From the NCBI RefSeq assembly GCF_013336795.1, contig NZ_JAAFZT010000012.1, positions 1 through 64,000 of the forward strand: a stretch of 64,000 bases of DNA, in the 5' to 3' direction. How positions within the stretch are numbered: the first letter of the stretch is position 1; the number at the start of each line of letters is the position of its first letter. The notes under the pieces were generated by a model that was not told the origin of the DNA, searched no databases, and saw nothing but the letters and a program-made list of their open reading frames with translations. This document shows, piece by piece, positions 16,096 to 27,096 of this stretch. A program made the position numbers and the translations under genes. Source of the stretch: Alteripontixanthobacter muriae. Lineage in GTDB: Bacteria > Pseudomonadota > Alphaproteobacteria > Sphingomonadales > Sphingomonadaceae.

Positions 16096-17007
16096 TTAGA
16101 GCCAGCCTTCCTTACGGTACCAATCCGCCGTTCCCTGCAGCCCTGCCGTCCCGCCGATGCGCGGCTGCCATATGTCTTTCGGCAGAGCAGCATCCGGCGA
16201 CGCGGTCCAGTCGGGATGGATCATGTACCCGACCCGATCAGGCGTCAGCTTGGCGCCACCGCTCCGCAGCATACCATCCATCTTTGCAGCCGCGCGTAGC
16301 AGCCCGCCGGATAATGCCGGCGTCCAGACGCGTCGCCCGACAGCCTTGCCGATCGCTTCACCCAGTTCCCGATGAGTCCAGCCGCCGGTCCTGCCGTCAT
16401 CCGGTTCGAAAGTGCCATGACTGGTTCGCTCATCCTGCGGGATCAGGGCGACCAGCAGATCGGCCAGATCGCGCACGTGAATCAGCGATGTGCGCCCTGC
16501 CGGAGGCATCGGCACCACGCCCCACTTCGCGCTGCGAAACAGTTCGAACATTTCGCTGTCGTGCGGGCCGTAAACTGCAGGAGGCCGCACGATCGTCCAA
16601 TCCATCCCGCTGGCCGCGACGATGCGTTCTGCCTGCCGCTTGCTCTTGCCATAGCGTGACAGCCCGGGTTCGCGAGCGGAGAGGGACGAGACGAGGATGA
16701 ACCGCGGAACTCCGGCAGCCTGCGCCGCGCGGCAGACGGCCATGGTGCCGGCGACGTTTCCGGCGTGAAACCCTGCGGCATCGGGTGCATTTGTTACCCC
16801 GGCAACGTGAATGACGGCTTCCGAATTTCCGACGAGGCGCGCCAAGGCGTCGGCATCGGCCAGATCGCCCTTGATCCAGGATTGCCCTGTGCGCGCTACT
16901 TCCGGCACCTTGCGAGCCAATGCGCGCACTTCCTGGGAGTCGCGCTCAAGAGCATCGAGCAGGGCACGGCCGACGAATCCCGTTCCCCCGGTAACGGCGA
17001 CGGTCAC
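16096..17007 (-). CDS. NAD(P)-dependent epimerase / NDUFA9-like SDR
   Basis: 303 residues. A Rossmann nucleotide-binding motif TGGTGFVG starts at residue 6. This is an atypical or extended SDR: the tail KIMD-like SSLSAREPGLSRYGKSKRQAE gives a Y-G-K-S-K catalytic segment and a later WTIVRPPAVYGPHD. It resembles the complex-I-associated NDUFA9 / sugar-epimerase type. Its substrate cannot be told from sequence. Its start overlaps the proB stop (17004-17007) and it is the last gene of the obgE-proB run, convergent with cysH. Confidence 0.8.
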   Translation of the reverse strand: MTVAVTGGTGFVGRALLDALERDSQEVRALARKVPEVARTGQSWIKGDLADADALARLVGNSEAVIHVAGVTNAPDAAGFHAGNVAGTMAVCRAAQAAGVPRFILVSSLSAREPGLSRYGKSKRQAERIVAASGMDWTIVRPPAVYGPHDSEMFELFRSAKWGVVPMPPAGRTSLIHVRDLADLLVALIPQDERTSHGTFEPDDGRTGGWTHRELGEAIGKAVGRRVWTPALSGGLLRAAAKMDGMLRSGGAKLTPDRVGYMIHPDWTASPDAALPKDIWQPRIGGTAGLQGTADWYRKEGWL

Positions 17008-18137
17008 AGCAACACCATCGAATCGCGATGAACAACGGTCGAACGCGGCATCTGGCCAAGCGCGGCTTCATGCTGCGCCAAGGGCAGTCCCATGATCTTG
17101 CGGCATTCTGTCGCAGAATATTCCACCAGACCCCTGCCGATCAGCTTCGCGTCCTCGGACTGTATCATCACGAGGTCGCCCCGCGAAAAGTCACCGTCCA
17201 CCTCGACTACGCCCGCCGCCAGCAGGCTCGCACCCGACTTCAGGGCGGCGACGCAGCCGGTATCTGCGACAAGCACCCCCTTGTCCGCCTTGCGCCCGCC
17301 GAGCCAGGCCTTGCGGCCCTTGTCATTCCGAGAGGGCATGAACAGCGTCCCGCGATCCGATGATCTCAACCGGCGGAGCGGCGCTGGCCCTGAGCCGTTG
17401 ATGATCGCCAGGGCAACCCCGGCCCGACCCGCAATCTCGGCAGCGGCGACTTTGGCCGCCATGCCGCCTGTCCCCATACCTGCAATGGATGCTCCGCCAG
17501 CCATCGCGTGAACTGCGCTGTCCACGGCTTTGACCAAGGGCACCAGTTCACATCCTTCGTCCTGCGGGTTGCCCGTGTACAGACCATCTACGTCCGACAT
17601 CAACAATACACCGCCGGCTCCTGCCGCCTGCGCGATGCGGGCTGCCAGGCGATCATTGTCGCCGAAACGAATCTCGCTGGTCGCCACGCTGTCATTCTCG
17701 TTCACGACCGGCACCGCTTCCGCATCCAGCAGGCGCTGCAAGGTGGCCGAGGCGTTCAGATAGCGCCGCCTCTCCTCCAGATCGTCGAGTGTCAGGAGCA
17801 ATTGTGCGGCAACCGATCCATGCTGCGCCAAGGCATCTGCCCAAAGACCCGCCAGGGCTATCTGCCCGACGGCCGCCGCCGCCTGAGCATCGGCCAGGGT
17901 CGCCCTGCCTCCTTGCGGCAGATTCAGCCGCGCGGCCCCGAGGGCGATCGCCCCCGAACTGATGATGATCACCTGCTGTCCGGCGCTGCGCTGTTCTGCC
18001 ACTTCGCTGGCAAGAACATCCATCCAGTCCTTCCGCGGCGCACCATCACTTCCGACGATCAGGGAAGAACCGATTTTGAGGACGAGTAGCGGCGTCTGAG
18101 CGGGATCGAGCATGCCGCTGGGCGAAGACACGGTCAT
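17004..18137 (-). CDS. proB: Glutamate 5-kinase
   Basis: 377 residues from ATG 18137. An upstream extension of the frame exists but it is the shadow of obgE. The kinase domain shows LVLKIGSSLIVG, IISSGAIALGAARL, VPVVNENDSVATSEIRFGDND and LLMSDVDGLYTGNP. The remaining roughly 100 residues form the C-terminal PUA domain (GVVEVDGDFSRGDLV). It catalyses the first step of proline synthesis (glutamate to glutamyl-5-phosphate). proC lies 4 kb away on the same strand; proA is not seen. It follows obgE after 43 bases. Confidence 0.95.
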   Translation of the reverse strand: MTVSSPSGMLDPAQTPLLVLKIGSSLIVGSDGAPRKDWMDVLASEVAEQRSAGQQVIIISSGAIALGAARLNLPQGGRATLADAQAAAAVGQIALAGLWADALAQHGSVAAQLLLTLDDLEERRRYLNASATLQRLLDAEAVPVVNENDSVATSEIRFGDNDRLAARIAQAAGAGGVLLMSDVDGLYTGNPQDEGCELVPLVKAVDSAVHAMAGGASIAGMGTGGMAAKVAAAEIAGRAGVALAIINGSGPAPLRRLRSSDRGTLFMPSRNDKGRKAWLGGRKADKGVLVADTGCVAALKSGASLLAAGVVEVDGDFSRGDLVMIQSEDAKLIGRGLVEYSATECRKIMGLPLAQHEAALGQMPRSTVVHRDSMVLL

Positions 18138-18180
18138 TGGTTCGTCTGCGGAAAGATGAAGGCTACGGGTGGATAGTTCG

Positions 18181-19242
<1,062 letters not shown>

Positions 19243-19319
19243 TTATCCGGCGGTTGGCGCGACAGCGCAAGTGATTGGCCGGTCTACCCGGGCCGGATCG
19301 CCATAGAATGAACGACAAA

Positions 19320-19395
19320 CGGCAGATTTGAAGGGGATCGCACCCTTTTGCTCATCATTGCAAACGATGCATTCTCCGGGCTGAGCAAGAACCCT
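19320..19395 (-). tRNA. Divergent tRNA-Ala(TGC)-like sequence, possible pseudogene or odd tRNA
   Basis: On the minus strand exactly 76 nt fold as a tRNA. The anticodon arm CATCG-TTTGCAA-TGATG (anticodon TGC) and the T-stem AAGGG/CCCTT pair fully, and the D-arm starts GCTCAG with GG and A in the loop. The acceptor has G3:U70, the alanine identity pair. Deviations: two acceptor mismatches (4-69 and 7-66), one D-stem mismatch, G instead of T at position 55, and the encoded 3' end is CCG, not CCA. It is either a decaying tRNA-Ala copy or a tRNA used outside normal translation. It sits between obgE and a lipoprotein gene, both minus strand. Confidence 0.45.
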
Positions 19396-19479
19396 CGCCC
19401 TCGTTCGCATCGGCAAAGCTGCTTCGCACCTCCGAGAGATCCGGATTAGCGAATCAGCAATGCCGACGCAAAGAGATAT

Positions 19480-20622
19480 CTAGCGCAGCAATGGCTCCAC
19501 CTGTTCCGGCTGCGGCAGGTCCGTACCTGCCTCGTCCGCACCCGTCACGGGCTGCGGATTGGTCATCTCCTCCTGCGGCAGAGGGGCATCCAGATCGAAG
19601 CGCGGCGCGGGCACCGCCGCATCGGAGGGTTGCATCGGCGTGTAAGTACCGGGCGCATAGGACTGGGTCGCAGCCGCGTCTTCCTCGCCAGGCAGCACGA
19701 TGGGAACGGCGTTGCTCGGCGCGACGTCGACAGCGGTCACGATGCCGTCTTCCAAGCCGGACGGAGGCGTGGTGACCATTGCCCCGGCACTCGTCGCCAT
19801 GTTGGCGGAAGGTGTCGTCACGCTTTGGGCTGACCCTGGAACGGTGAAACCCGGGACGGAATAGCCCCCATCGTTCGAAGTTGCCTCACCCGCAACCAAA
19901 GTGGACTGCGTGGGGCCAAAAGGATCGTCATACGTCGCATAGACCGGTTCGGGCGGACCGTATTCCGCATTCCACGCGGCAAGGTTGACTCGATATTGTT
20001 CGAACGACTGGAAGAAGTCTTCGAACACGCTTTCGAGCACCGGCAGGCTGCGTTCGGAAAAGCTTTGCAGATCCGCAGGATTGACCATCAGCGCTTCGTT
20101 GCTGACGGCCAGGGCCGCGTCGCAGAATGCGTCCTGTGCCGGCGGCGTCGCAAAATAATTGTAGACCCGCGTCATGTACAGATCCTGCTCGTCGCGGGCG
20201 ACGCGCTTCTGGCCGTAACGCTCGACGAATTCCGATGTAACCGTCTTGTTCGCCGTGCTCAGAGCCTTCTCGTTCGTGTCTAGGAACTGGCTGTAGTTCG
20301 GCAGGATGGCGACATATTGCGGATCAAGACAATTCAGCGCCGCCACGTTCAGCGCCGACCGCAGGTTCCAGACGGTCTGCGCCGGCGAAATATGCGCATT
20401 CACCGTCATGCGAGTGCCGTCCGGGCCGATCTGCGGGATCGGCATCGTCTCGCTCGCATTGCCGGGAGGCGTCGGCTGCGGCGGAATGACCTTGGCGACC
20501 GGGGGCGGCGGCGGTGGCGGCGGCGGCGGCGGGGGTGGCGGCGTTGTCTTACAGGCGGAAAGGGCAATAAGCCCCCCTGCAATCGCCAGATATCGGATTT
20601 TCAATGGTGAACTATGGGACAT
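19480..20622 (-). CDS. Polyproline lipoprotein of unknown function
   Basis: 380 residues. The N-terminus MSHSSPLKIRYLAIAGGLIALSAC is a lipoprotein signal with lipobox LSAC. After the lipidated cysteine come KTT and 14 consecutive prolines, probably a rigid spacer carrying the next domain away from the membrane. The middle (about 60-220) is a helical domain with NAHISPAQTVWNLRSALNVAALNC and two further conserved-looking cysteines. The last 150 residues are Ser/Thr/Pro/Gly-rich and look disordered. Probably an outer-membrane lipoprotein. I know no function for it. Confidence 0.75.
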   Translation of the reverse strand: MSHSSPLKIRYLAIAGGLIALSACKTTPPPPPPPPPPPPPPVAKVIPPQPTPPGNASETMPIPQIGPDGTRMTVNAHISPAQTVWNLRSALNVAALNCLDPQYVAILPNYSQFLDTNEKALSTANKTVTSEFVERYGQKRVARDEQDLYMTRVYNYFATPPAQDAFCDAALAVSNEALMVNPADLQSFSERSLPVLESVFEDFFQSFEQYRVNLAAWNAEYGPPEPVYATYDDPFGPTQSTLVAGEATSNDGGYSVPGFTVPGSAQSVTTPSANMATSAGAMVTTPPSGLEDGIVTAVDVAPSNAVPIVLPGEEDAAATQSYAPGTYTPMQPSDAAVPAPRFDLDAPLPQEEMTNPQPVTGADEAGTDLPQPEQVEPLLR

Positions 20623-20711
20623 TTGGTGCGAACCCTCCTCGGCGCCGCGAACAGCGTGCCAGCGCGAATATTGCGCTGGGATGAAGGGATCAGCCTACAG
20701 AATCAAGATGG

Positions 20712-20752
20712 TAAAGAAAATGCCCGGAATGCACGAACGGCACTCCGGGCAC
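20712..20752 (-). terminator. Rho-independent terminator of the BAX-inhibitor gene
   Basis: On the minus strand GCCCGGAGTGC and GCATTCCGGGC form a stem with a 7-nt loop, followed by ATTTTCTTT. It starts about 45 bases past the stop of the gene at 20796. Strong stem and T-run. Confidence 0.8.
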
Positions 20753-20795
20753 GATGAATTGAGTTCGGCGGAAAAATCACCCGCCACGCAAAACC

Positions 20796-21575
20796 TTATT
20801 CGCGGCTGCCCATGAAACGCAGCAGGAACAGGAACATGTTGATGAAATCGAGATAGAGGGTGAGCGCACCCATCACGACCATCTTGCCGGTGCTGACGGC
20901 CTGCGCCGCACCGGGGTTGGTCACCATCATCTGCTGCACGGCCAGGTAGTCGTTCTTCAGGCGCTGCGTGTCATAAGCCGTGAGGCCCGCGAAAATCAGC
21001 ACACCGAGGAAGCTGATCGCCAATTCCAGCGTTCCCGAACCCAGGAAGATGTTGATGATGCTGGCAATGATCAGGCCGATAACGCCCATGATCAGGAAAC
21101 TACCCCAGGCCGAAATATCCTTCTTGGTGGTATAACCCCACAGGCTCAGACCCGCAAAGGCACCGGCCGTGGCGAAGAAAGTCGCGGCAATCGATTCACC
21201 CGTATAGACGAGGAAGATCGTCGAGAGCGACAGGCCCATGACGGTCGCAAACGCCCAGAACAGGCCCTGCAGCGTCGTCTTGCTGAACTTGTTGTAACCG
21301 GCGCCCATGGCAATCACGAAGCCGAGCGGTGCCAGCATGACGATCCAGCTGAGGATACCGCCACCCTGAAACAGGGTCGCGGCCAGGCCGGACTGTGCAA
21401 ACAGCAGCGCCACGATGCCGGTAAGCAGGACACCCGATGCCATGTAGTTGTAAATCGAAAGCATGTGCTTCCGAAGGCCCGCGTCGAAGGTGGTACGACC
21501 GGTGACATCACCGGTCATCCCGGTGGTCGTGCCGAACCCCGTGCGCGTGCGCGGATTGTCGTTCCAATTCGCCAT
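20796..21575 (-). CDS. BAX inhibitor-1 / YccA family membrane protein
   Basis: 259 residues from ATG 21575 (MANWNDNPRTRTG); the frame is open further upstream without similarity. After a soluble 35-residue N-terminus come about seven hydrophobic helices, with the family motifs YNYMASGVLLTG, ITLLFA-like segments, FAGLTAYDTQRLK and the C-terminal ALTLYLDFINMFLFLLR. Members of this family (YbhL/YccA/TMBIM) act as calcium-leak or membrane stress proteins and modulate FtsH in enterobacteria. Single-gene unit with its own strong terminator at 20712-20752. Confidence 0.92.
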   Translation of the reverse strand: MANWNDNPRTRTGFGTTTGMTGDVTGRTTFDAGLRKHMLSIYNYMASGVLLTGIVALLFAQSGLAATLFQGGGILSWIVMLAPLGFVIAMGAGYNKFSKTTLQGLFWAFATVMGLSLSTIFLVYTGESIAATFFATAGAFAGLSLWGYTTKKDISAWGSFLIMGVIGLIIASIINIFLGSGTLELAISFLGVLIFAGLTAYDTQRLKNDYLAVQQMMVTNPGAAQAVSTGKMVVMGALTLYLDFINMFLFLLRFMGSRE

Positions 21576-21686
21576 TTCGATCTCTACTCCATTGCCGGCA
21601 GTCTGTAGTCGTGCCGGTATGTCCGCAATATCGGCATTATTGCCGCGCAATTCAAGGAAAACCGGCGCGCGCGAACGGATTTCGCA

Positions 21687-22511
21687 TTAACCCTCGGCAG
21701 CGGCTTGCGCAGCCATTTCCCCGCCCCTGTCGCGGGTTGCGCGCAAGGTCTTCGTCAGCAATTCGACAAGCGCATCGCGCTCGTCCAGCACGTCGAGGCC
21801 GCGCCGCGTCATGCCGTTAGGGCTGGCAACCGCATCCGCCAACTCTGCAGGCGGGCGATCCGCCTCGGCCGCGAGAGCGGCGGCGCCTTGAACCATGCCC
21901 AGCGCCAATCGTGCGGACAATTCAGGCTCCAGCCCGAGCCGCGCGCCAGCCTCCGAGAAGCCGTCGATCATGCGATAGACAAATGCCGGGCCGGAACCTG
22001 CCAGGGCTGTCGCGGCATCGTAATCGGCCTCTTCCGCAATCCATTCCGCACTGCCGAGAGCATCGGCAAAGGCGGTAACCTGCGCCCTTGTGTCGGCCTC
22101 CACCTCGCCCGCCAGCAGGATGGGCGTCAGGTTTAGCGAAACAGCAAGATTGGGCATGAACCGCACGACGGAACCAGCCTGCGGAAATGCTCCATGCAGC
22201 TGGCCCAGACCTATGCCGCCAAGGATGGACAGCACCGCCGTGCCCCGCGTGACCACCGGGCGCATTTCGGCAGCAAGCGCGCGAAGCAGTTGCGGCTTGA
22301 AGCCCAGGACCACGGCACCCGGCGCTTGCCTGGGCCATTCGGTCATTATCGACACGCCTTCGGGGACAGGCTTGCGACGGGGATTGTAGACCGAGAACGT
22401 TCCGGGGGCGTAGCCCGCGCGCAGCCAGCCAGTCAGCATCGCCTGAGTCATCGTGCCGAAGCCTGCGATCAGCACATGGCCAAACGGGTTCGGCACCGAG
22501 CCGCCGGCCAC
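21687..22511 (-). CDS. proC: Pyrroline-5-carboxylate reductase
   Basis: 274 residues from GTG 22511. The NADPH-binding start HVLIAGFGTMTQAMLTGWL, the FMPNLAVSLN segment, the ALAGSGPAFVYRMIDGFSEAG motif and the C-terminal VASPNGMTRRGLDVL are standard for ProC. It performs the last step of proline synthesis. The GTG start is two bases after the stop of the YbjN gene, so the pair is an operon. An in-frame ATG at 22616 lies inside the YbjN gene and is unlikely. A second in-frame GTG at 22496 is possible. Confidence 0.92.
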   Translation of the reverse strand: MAGGSVPNPFGHVLIAGFGTMTQAMLTGWLRAGYAPGTFSVYNPRRKPVPEGVSIMTEWPRQAPGAVVLGFKPQLLRALAAEMRPVVTRGTAVLSILGGIGLGQLHGAFPQAGSVVRFMPNLAVSLNLTPILLAGEVEADTRAQVTAFADALGSAEWIAEEADYDAATALAGSGPAFVYRMIDGFSEAGARLGLEPELSARLALGMVQGAAALAAEADRPPAELADAVASPNGMTRRGLDVLDERDALVELLTKTLRATRDRGGEMAAQAAAEG

Positions 22512-22513
22512 TT

Positions 22514-23029
22514 TCAGGCTTCGCCCATCGCATCGATCATCGTACTTTCCAGCGCCTCTTGCGGTGTCTTGTCGCCCCACAGCACGAACTGGAACGCCGG
22601 ATAGAACCGGTCGCATTCCGAAACGGCGGTTTCGACCAGCGCCTGCGCCTGTCCGACGCTGAGCAATCCGTCATCACCCAGCATCGTGGCATGGCGATAG
22701 GCGACGATTCCGCCCGCGGACCAAACGTCGAAATGGCCGAGCCATACCTGCTCGTTCACCAGCGCCAGCAACTCGTGCGCCGCATGCAGGCGGGCATCGG
22801 ATACGCGGATTTCCGGCATGCAAAGCAATTGCAGAACATTGTCTTCGCTGCGCCAGATCGCGCGCATCTGGTACTTCGTCCATGCGCCTTGGATCTCGCC
22901 GGACATTTCCTCGTCACTCAGCGCATCGAATGCCCATCCGCGCGCTTCGAACAGGGCCGACAGCATGTCGACCGGCGCGGCATCTTCGCCCCGAGGGGCG
23001 GTATCTTCTATATCGGTCATCACGGGCAA
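22514..23029 (-). CDS. YbjN domain protein
   Basis: 171 residues. The YbjN/type III-chaperone-like fold is suggested by MLSALFEARGWAFDALSDEEM, WTKYQMRAIWRSEDNVLQLLC, HELLALVNEQVWLGHFDVWSAGGIVAYRHA and the late CDRFYPAFQFVLWGDKTPQEAL. Alphaproteobacterial members often precede proC, as here with a 2-base gap. Family members affect motility and stress traits in enterobacteria, but the molecular role is unknown; the fold suggests a protein chaperone. Start at ATG 23029 or 23020. Confidence 0.88.
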   Translation of the reverse strand: MPVMTDIEDTAPRGEDAAPVDMLSALFEARGWAFDALSDEEMSGEIQGAWTKYQMRAIWRSEDNVLQLLCMPEIRVSDARLHAAHELLALVNEQVWLGHFDVWSAGGIVAYRHATMLGDDGLLSVGQAQALVETAVSECDRFYPAFQFVLWGDKTPQEALESTMIDAMGEA

Positions 23030-23167
23030 TGTTCCATTCGTCTCATGCCAACGGGATGCATCTTACCATCGATCCGGCGCAATACTGCCCCCCCGCTGCT
23101 TCTGGGGACAAGTCGGCTGTCCTGTTCAAAGCCTGTGCACAAGCCAGGTTCCCCCAGCAGGTATCGC

Positions 23168-25099
23168 TCAGCCGAGCGGCTCGACGACCTCGCCCGCGCG
23201 GCTGGTGAACACAAAGCTGTCGACATCTTCCGCCTTAAGCGCGGTCACCAGTTCCTGCGCGGCAGAGCGTGAAGCCAGCGGCCCAGCGAGGAGCCGGTTC
23301 GCATCGTTCCATTCCGCGAGATGGCCCTTCTGGTCCGCCAGCAGATCGCCGGCCTTTCGGCTGATCCGGCGCCAGTCGAAAGCCAGAGCATCGCGATCGC
23401 GCCCGGTCGCCACCTGCACCCAGATGCGACTGGGATGAGCGGGAGGCGGCGGAGTCTCTGCCACAGGCGCCGCCGGGCGCGGTTCAGCCCGCCGTATTTC
23501 GCGCGGGGGATCGATCGCCGTGATGTCGATGCCGCCGACAGGCGCCGCAACAGGAGTGAGCGCGAAAGCCGCGAAAGCATCTTCGACACTGGCCGGTTCG
23601 GGCAGGTCTGGAGCGGAGGTCGCTCTGCCCGATGCTGTGGCGGCAGGTCCTGCGCTGGCGACAATGACCGGCATGGCTGCGGCGGTCGTATCCGATGGGC
23701 TCGGCACATTTTCCGCCGCAGGTTCGGCAAGCGCTATCACCGGGCGGGCAGCTTGTGACTGCACCAAAGCAGTGTCCTGGAGTGGCGTGGGTGTCCCTGC
23801 CTGATTGGTTACCAATGCAGGTAGTTCGCCAGTGGCCGTTGCGACACCGCTGCTCGTGTTCTGCACAGCCGGTTCAGGAACTTCGATCCGCACGCCGGCA
23901 AGCTGCGCGGCAGGCACCTGCGCCGGAGCCGGTGAGGCAGTCTGCACCGGCTTCTGCACCGGCGGCGACGTGCGACCCGTACCTGAAGCGCGGGACAGAG
24001 GGTCTGACGCGGATCGCCGATTCGACCGCGCCTGGCGAGCAGCGATACGGGCGCGCCGTCTGGCTTCCGCATCGTCGCGCGGCGCCTGCGAGCCCGCGCT
24101 AGCATTGGCTGAACGCGAGACCCTGCGCGTAGTCGCTTGGCCGGGGTTTGGTTCGGTCGCCGGAGCGGTCCGCGCAGAAGACCCGCCGAGCGGCGGTCCG
24201 GAAGGCGCCAGACGCGAACCGCTGCCGATCGATTGCACGGTGTTCTGAGTGGGCGTCAATGCAGAGAGCGCAGCGTTGGCAGAATATTGCGCGATACGGG
24301 GATCGTCGCGGCCGATCTGCGCCGCTCGCGGGAAGATGCCGAGATTGCCTGCCGCGGCCTGCTGCGCGCGCGTCAGGCGCGGCATATAGCGCAGGTAAGG
24401 GACGATCTTGTCCGACAGGTGCCCAGGCATCACCGCCTCGGCAATTGCGACGGCTTCCTCTTCATCGCCCAATATGGCGAGGCCGAAAGCCCGAACCCGG
24501 TAGGCGCCGAAGTCACGATTGTTCAGCAGCGGCAGAAGCGTCTGCTCGAACCCTTCGCGATTTCCCGCTATAGCCTGGCTGAGGGCGAGTCTCCGCTGCA
24601 TTTCGGCATCACCGCCGCTGCTTATCGCGCTGCGATACTGCGCCTGTGCGCTCACATTGTCCCCGACGAGGTCGTAGGCAAGGCCGCGGTCACCGGCGAG
24701 TGCAGCCGTGGATGCACCGGCAGCTTCCGCTTCGGAGAACAGGCGCAGCGCCTCCAGCGGGCGATCCGACCTCAGGAAAGCACCCGCCAGCCCAACCTTT
24801 ATTCGCGGATTGCCGGGCGACAGATCTTCGGCCCGCCCAAAAAAGCCTATGGCCGCATCGATATCGCCTAATTGCAGCGAAGCCGTTCCTGCATCGATCA
24901 AGGCGTCGAGATCGCGCGTATCGCGGGCAAGCCGACGCAGGGCAGTCTGCAAATCGGCAACTGCAGGGGACGGCAGCGACTGTACCACGGGGCGCGACAC
25001 GGTCTGCGCTGCGGCGGGTGCTGCCGGCAAGACAATTGCGCCGCCTGCCATCAGGGCTACGGCGATCCGCCCGGCGATCTCGCTTGTCGGCGACTTCAT
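23168..25099 (-). CDS. TPR and SPOR-domain envelope protein
   Basis: About 643 residues. The signal peptide MKSPTSEIAGRIAVALM...APAAAQ favours ATG 25099. ATG 25150, 17 codons upstream, has a better ribosome site (GGAG), so the start is open. Residues about 40-260 are TPR-like repeats (LQLGDIDAAIGFFGRAEDLSPGNP). A long disordered Pro/Ala/Ser/Arg-rich linker follows. The last 80 residues form a SPOR domain (RIWVQVATGRDRDAL..LLAGPLASRSAAQELV), which binds denuded peptidoglycan at division sites. It is encoded directly after ftsZ on the same strand, so a division or cell-wall role is likely. Confidence 0.82.
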   Translation of the reverse strand: MKSPTSEIAGRIAVALMAGGAIVLPAAPAAAQTVSRPVVQSLPSPAVADLQTALRRLARDTRDLDALIDAGTASLQLGDIDAAIGFFGRAEDLSPGNPRIKVGLAGAFLRSDRPLEALRLFSEAEAAGASTAALAGDRGLAYDLVGDNVSAQAQYRSAISSGGDAEMQRRLALSQAIAGNREGFEQTLLPLLNNRDFGAYRVRAFGLAILGDEEEAVAIAEAVMPGHLSDKIVPYLRYMPRLTRAQQAAAGNLGIFPRAAQIGRDDPRIAQYSANAALSALTPTQNTVQSIGSGSRLAPSGPPLGGSSARTAPATEPNPGQATTRRVSRSANASAGSQAPRDDAEARRRARIAARQARSNRRSASDPLSRASGTGRTSPPVQKPVQTASPAPAQVPAAQLAGVRIEVPEPAVQNTSSGVATATGELPALVTNQAGTPTPLQDTALVQSQAARPVIALAEPAAENVPSPSDTTAAAMPVIVASAGPAATASGRATSAPDLPEPASVEDAFAAFALTPVAAPVGGIDITAIDPPREIRRAEPRPAAPVAETPPPPAHPSRIWVQVATGRDRDALAFDWRRISRKAGDLLADQKGHLAEWNDANRLLAGPLASRSAAQELVTALKAEDVDSFVFTSRAGEVVEPLG

Positions 25100-25232
25100 T
25101 CTGGCGGTCGAGATCAGGTAAAACTGTATTATCTGCTCCTGCATGGTCATCAGCCGTGCTCTCCATCGAAGAGGGCGCAGGGTGCCATTACAGCCTTAAC
25201 CTGCACGGAACAGGATGCCGAAGCGCGGCGCG

Positions 25233-25260
25233 CCGGCGGAAAGCTGAGACCTTCCGCCGG
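25233..25260 (-). terminator. Strong hairpin just after ftsZ
   Basis: CCGGCGGAA (25233-25241) and TTCCGCCGG (25252-25260) form a perfect 9-bp GC-rich stem with a 10-nt loop, eight bases past the ftsZ stop at 25269. No T-run follows on the minus strand, so it may protect the mRNA end or terminate with help. It is the natural end of the dcw transcript. Confidence 0.5.
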
Positions 25261-25268
25261 TCATGCGA

Positions 25269-26936
<1,668 letters not shown>

Positions 26937-27096
26937 TGTTCAGCTTCCCTCCGGGGAAATTCAGCGATGTGTGTTCTAGACCTGGACATTCGACGCGTCG
27001 GCGTCGGCGTTCTGGCACGTTCGCACCAAATTTGCACGGGCTGCAACGCGTTGTCCACAGTGGTTAACCGATGCTGGCGCATGGAACAGCGAAGCA
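26937..27096 (-). promoter_or_regulatory. ftsA-ftsZ intergenic, possible ftsZ promoter region
   Basis: This 160-base gap is the only sizeable gap inside the dcw cluster. It contains TTGTCCACA (27051-27059), close to a DnaA box, and GGTTAACC, which contains a CtrA-like TTAACC half-site, right beside it. A separate ftsZ promoter is common in alphaproteobacteria. The binding sites are suggested by similarity only. Confidence 0.4.
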
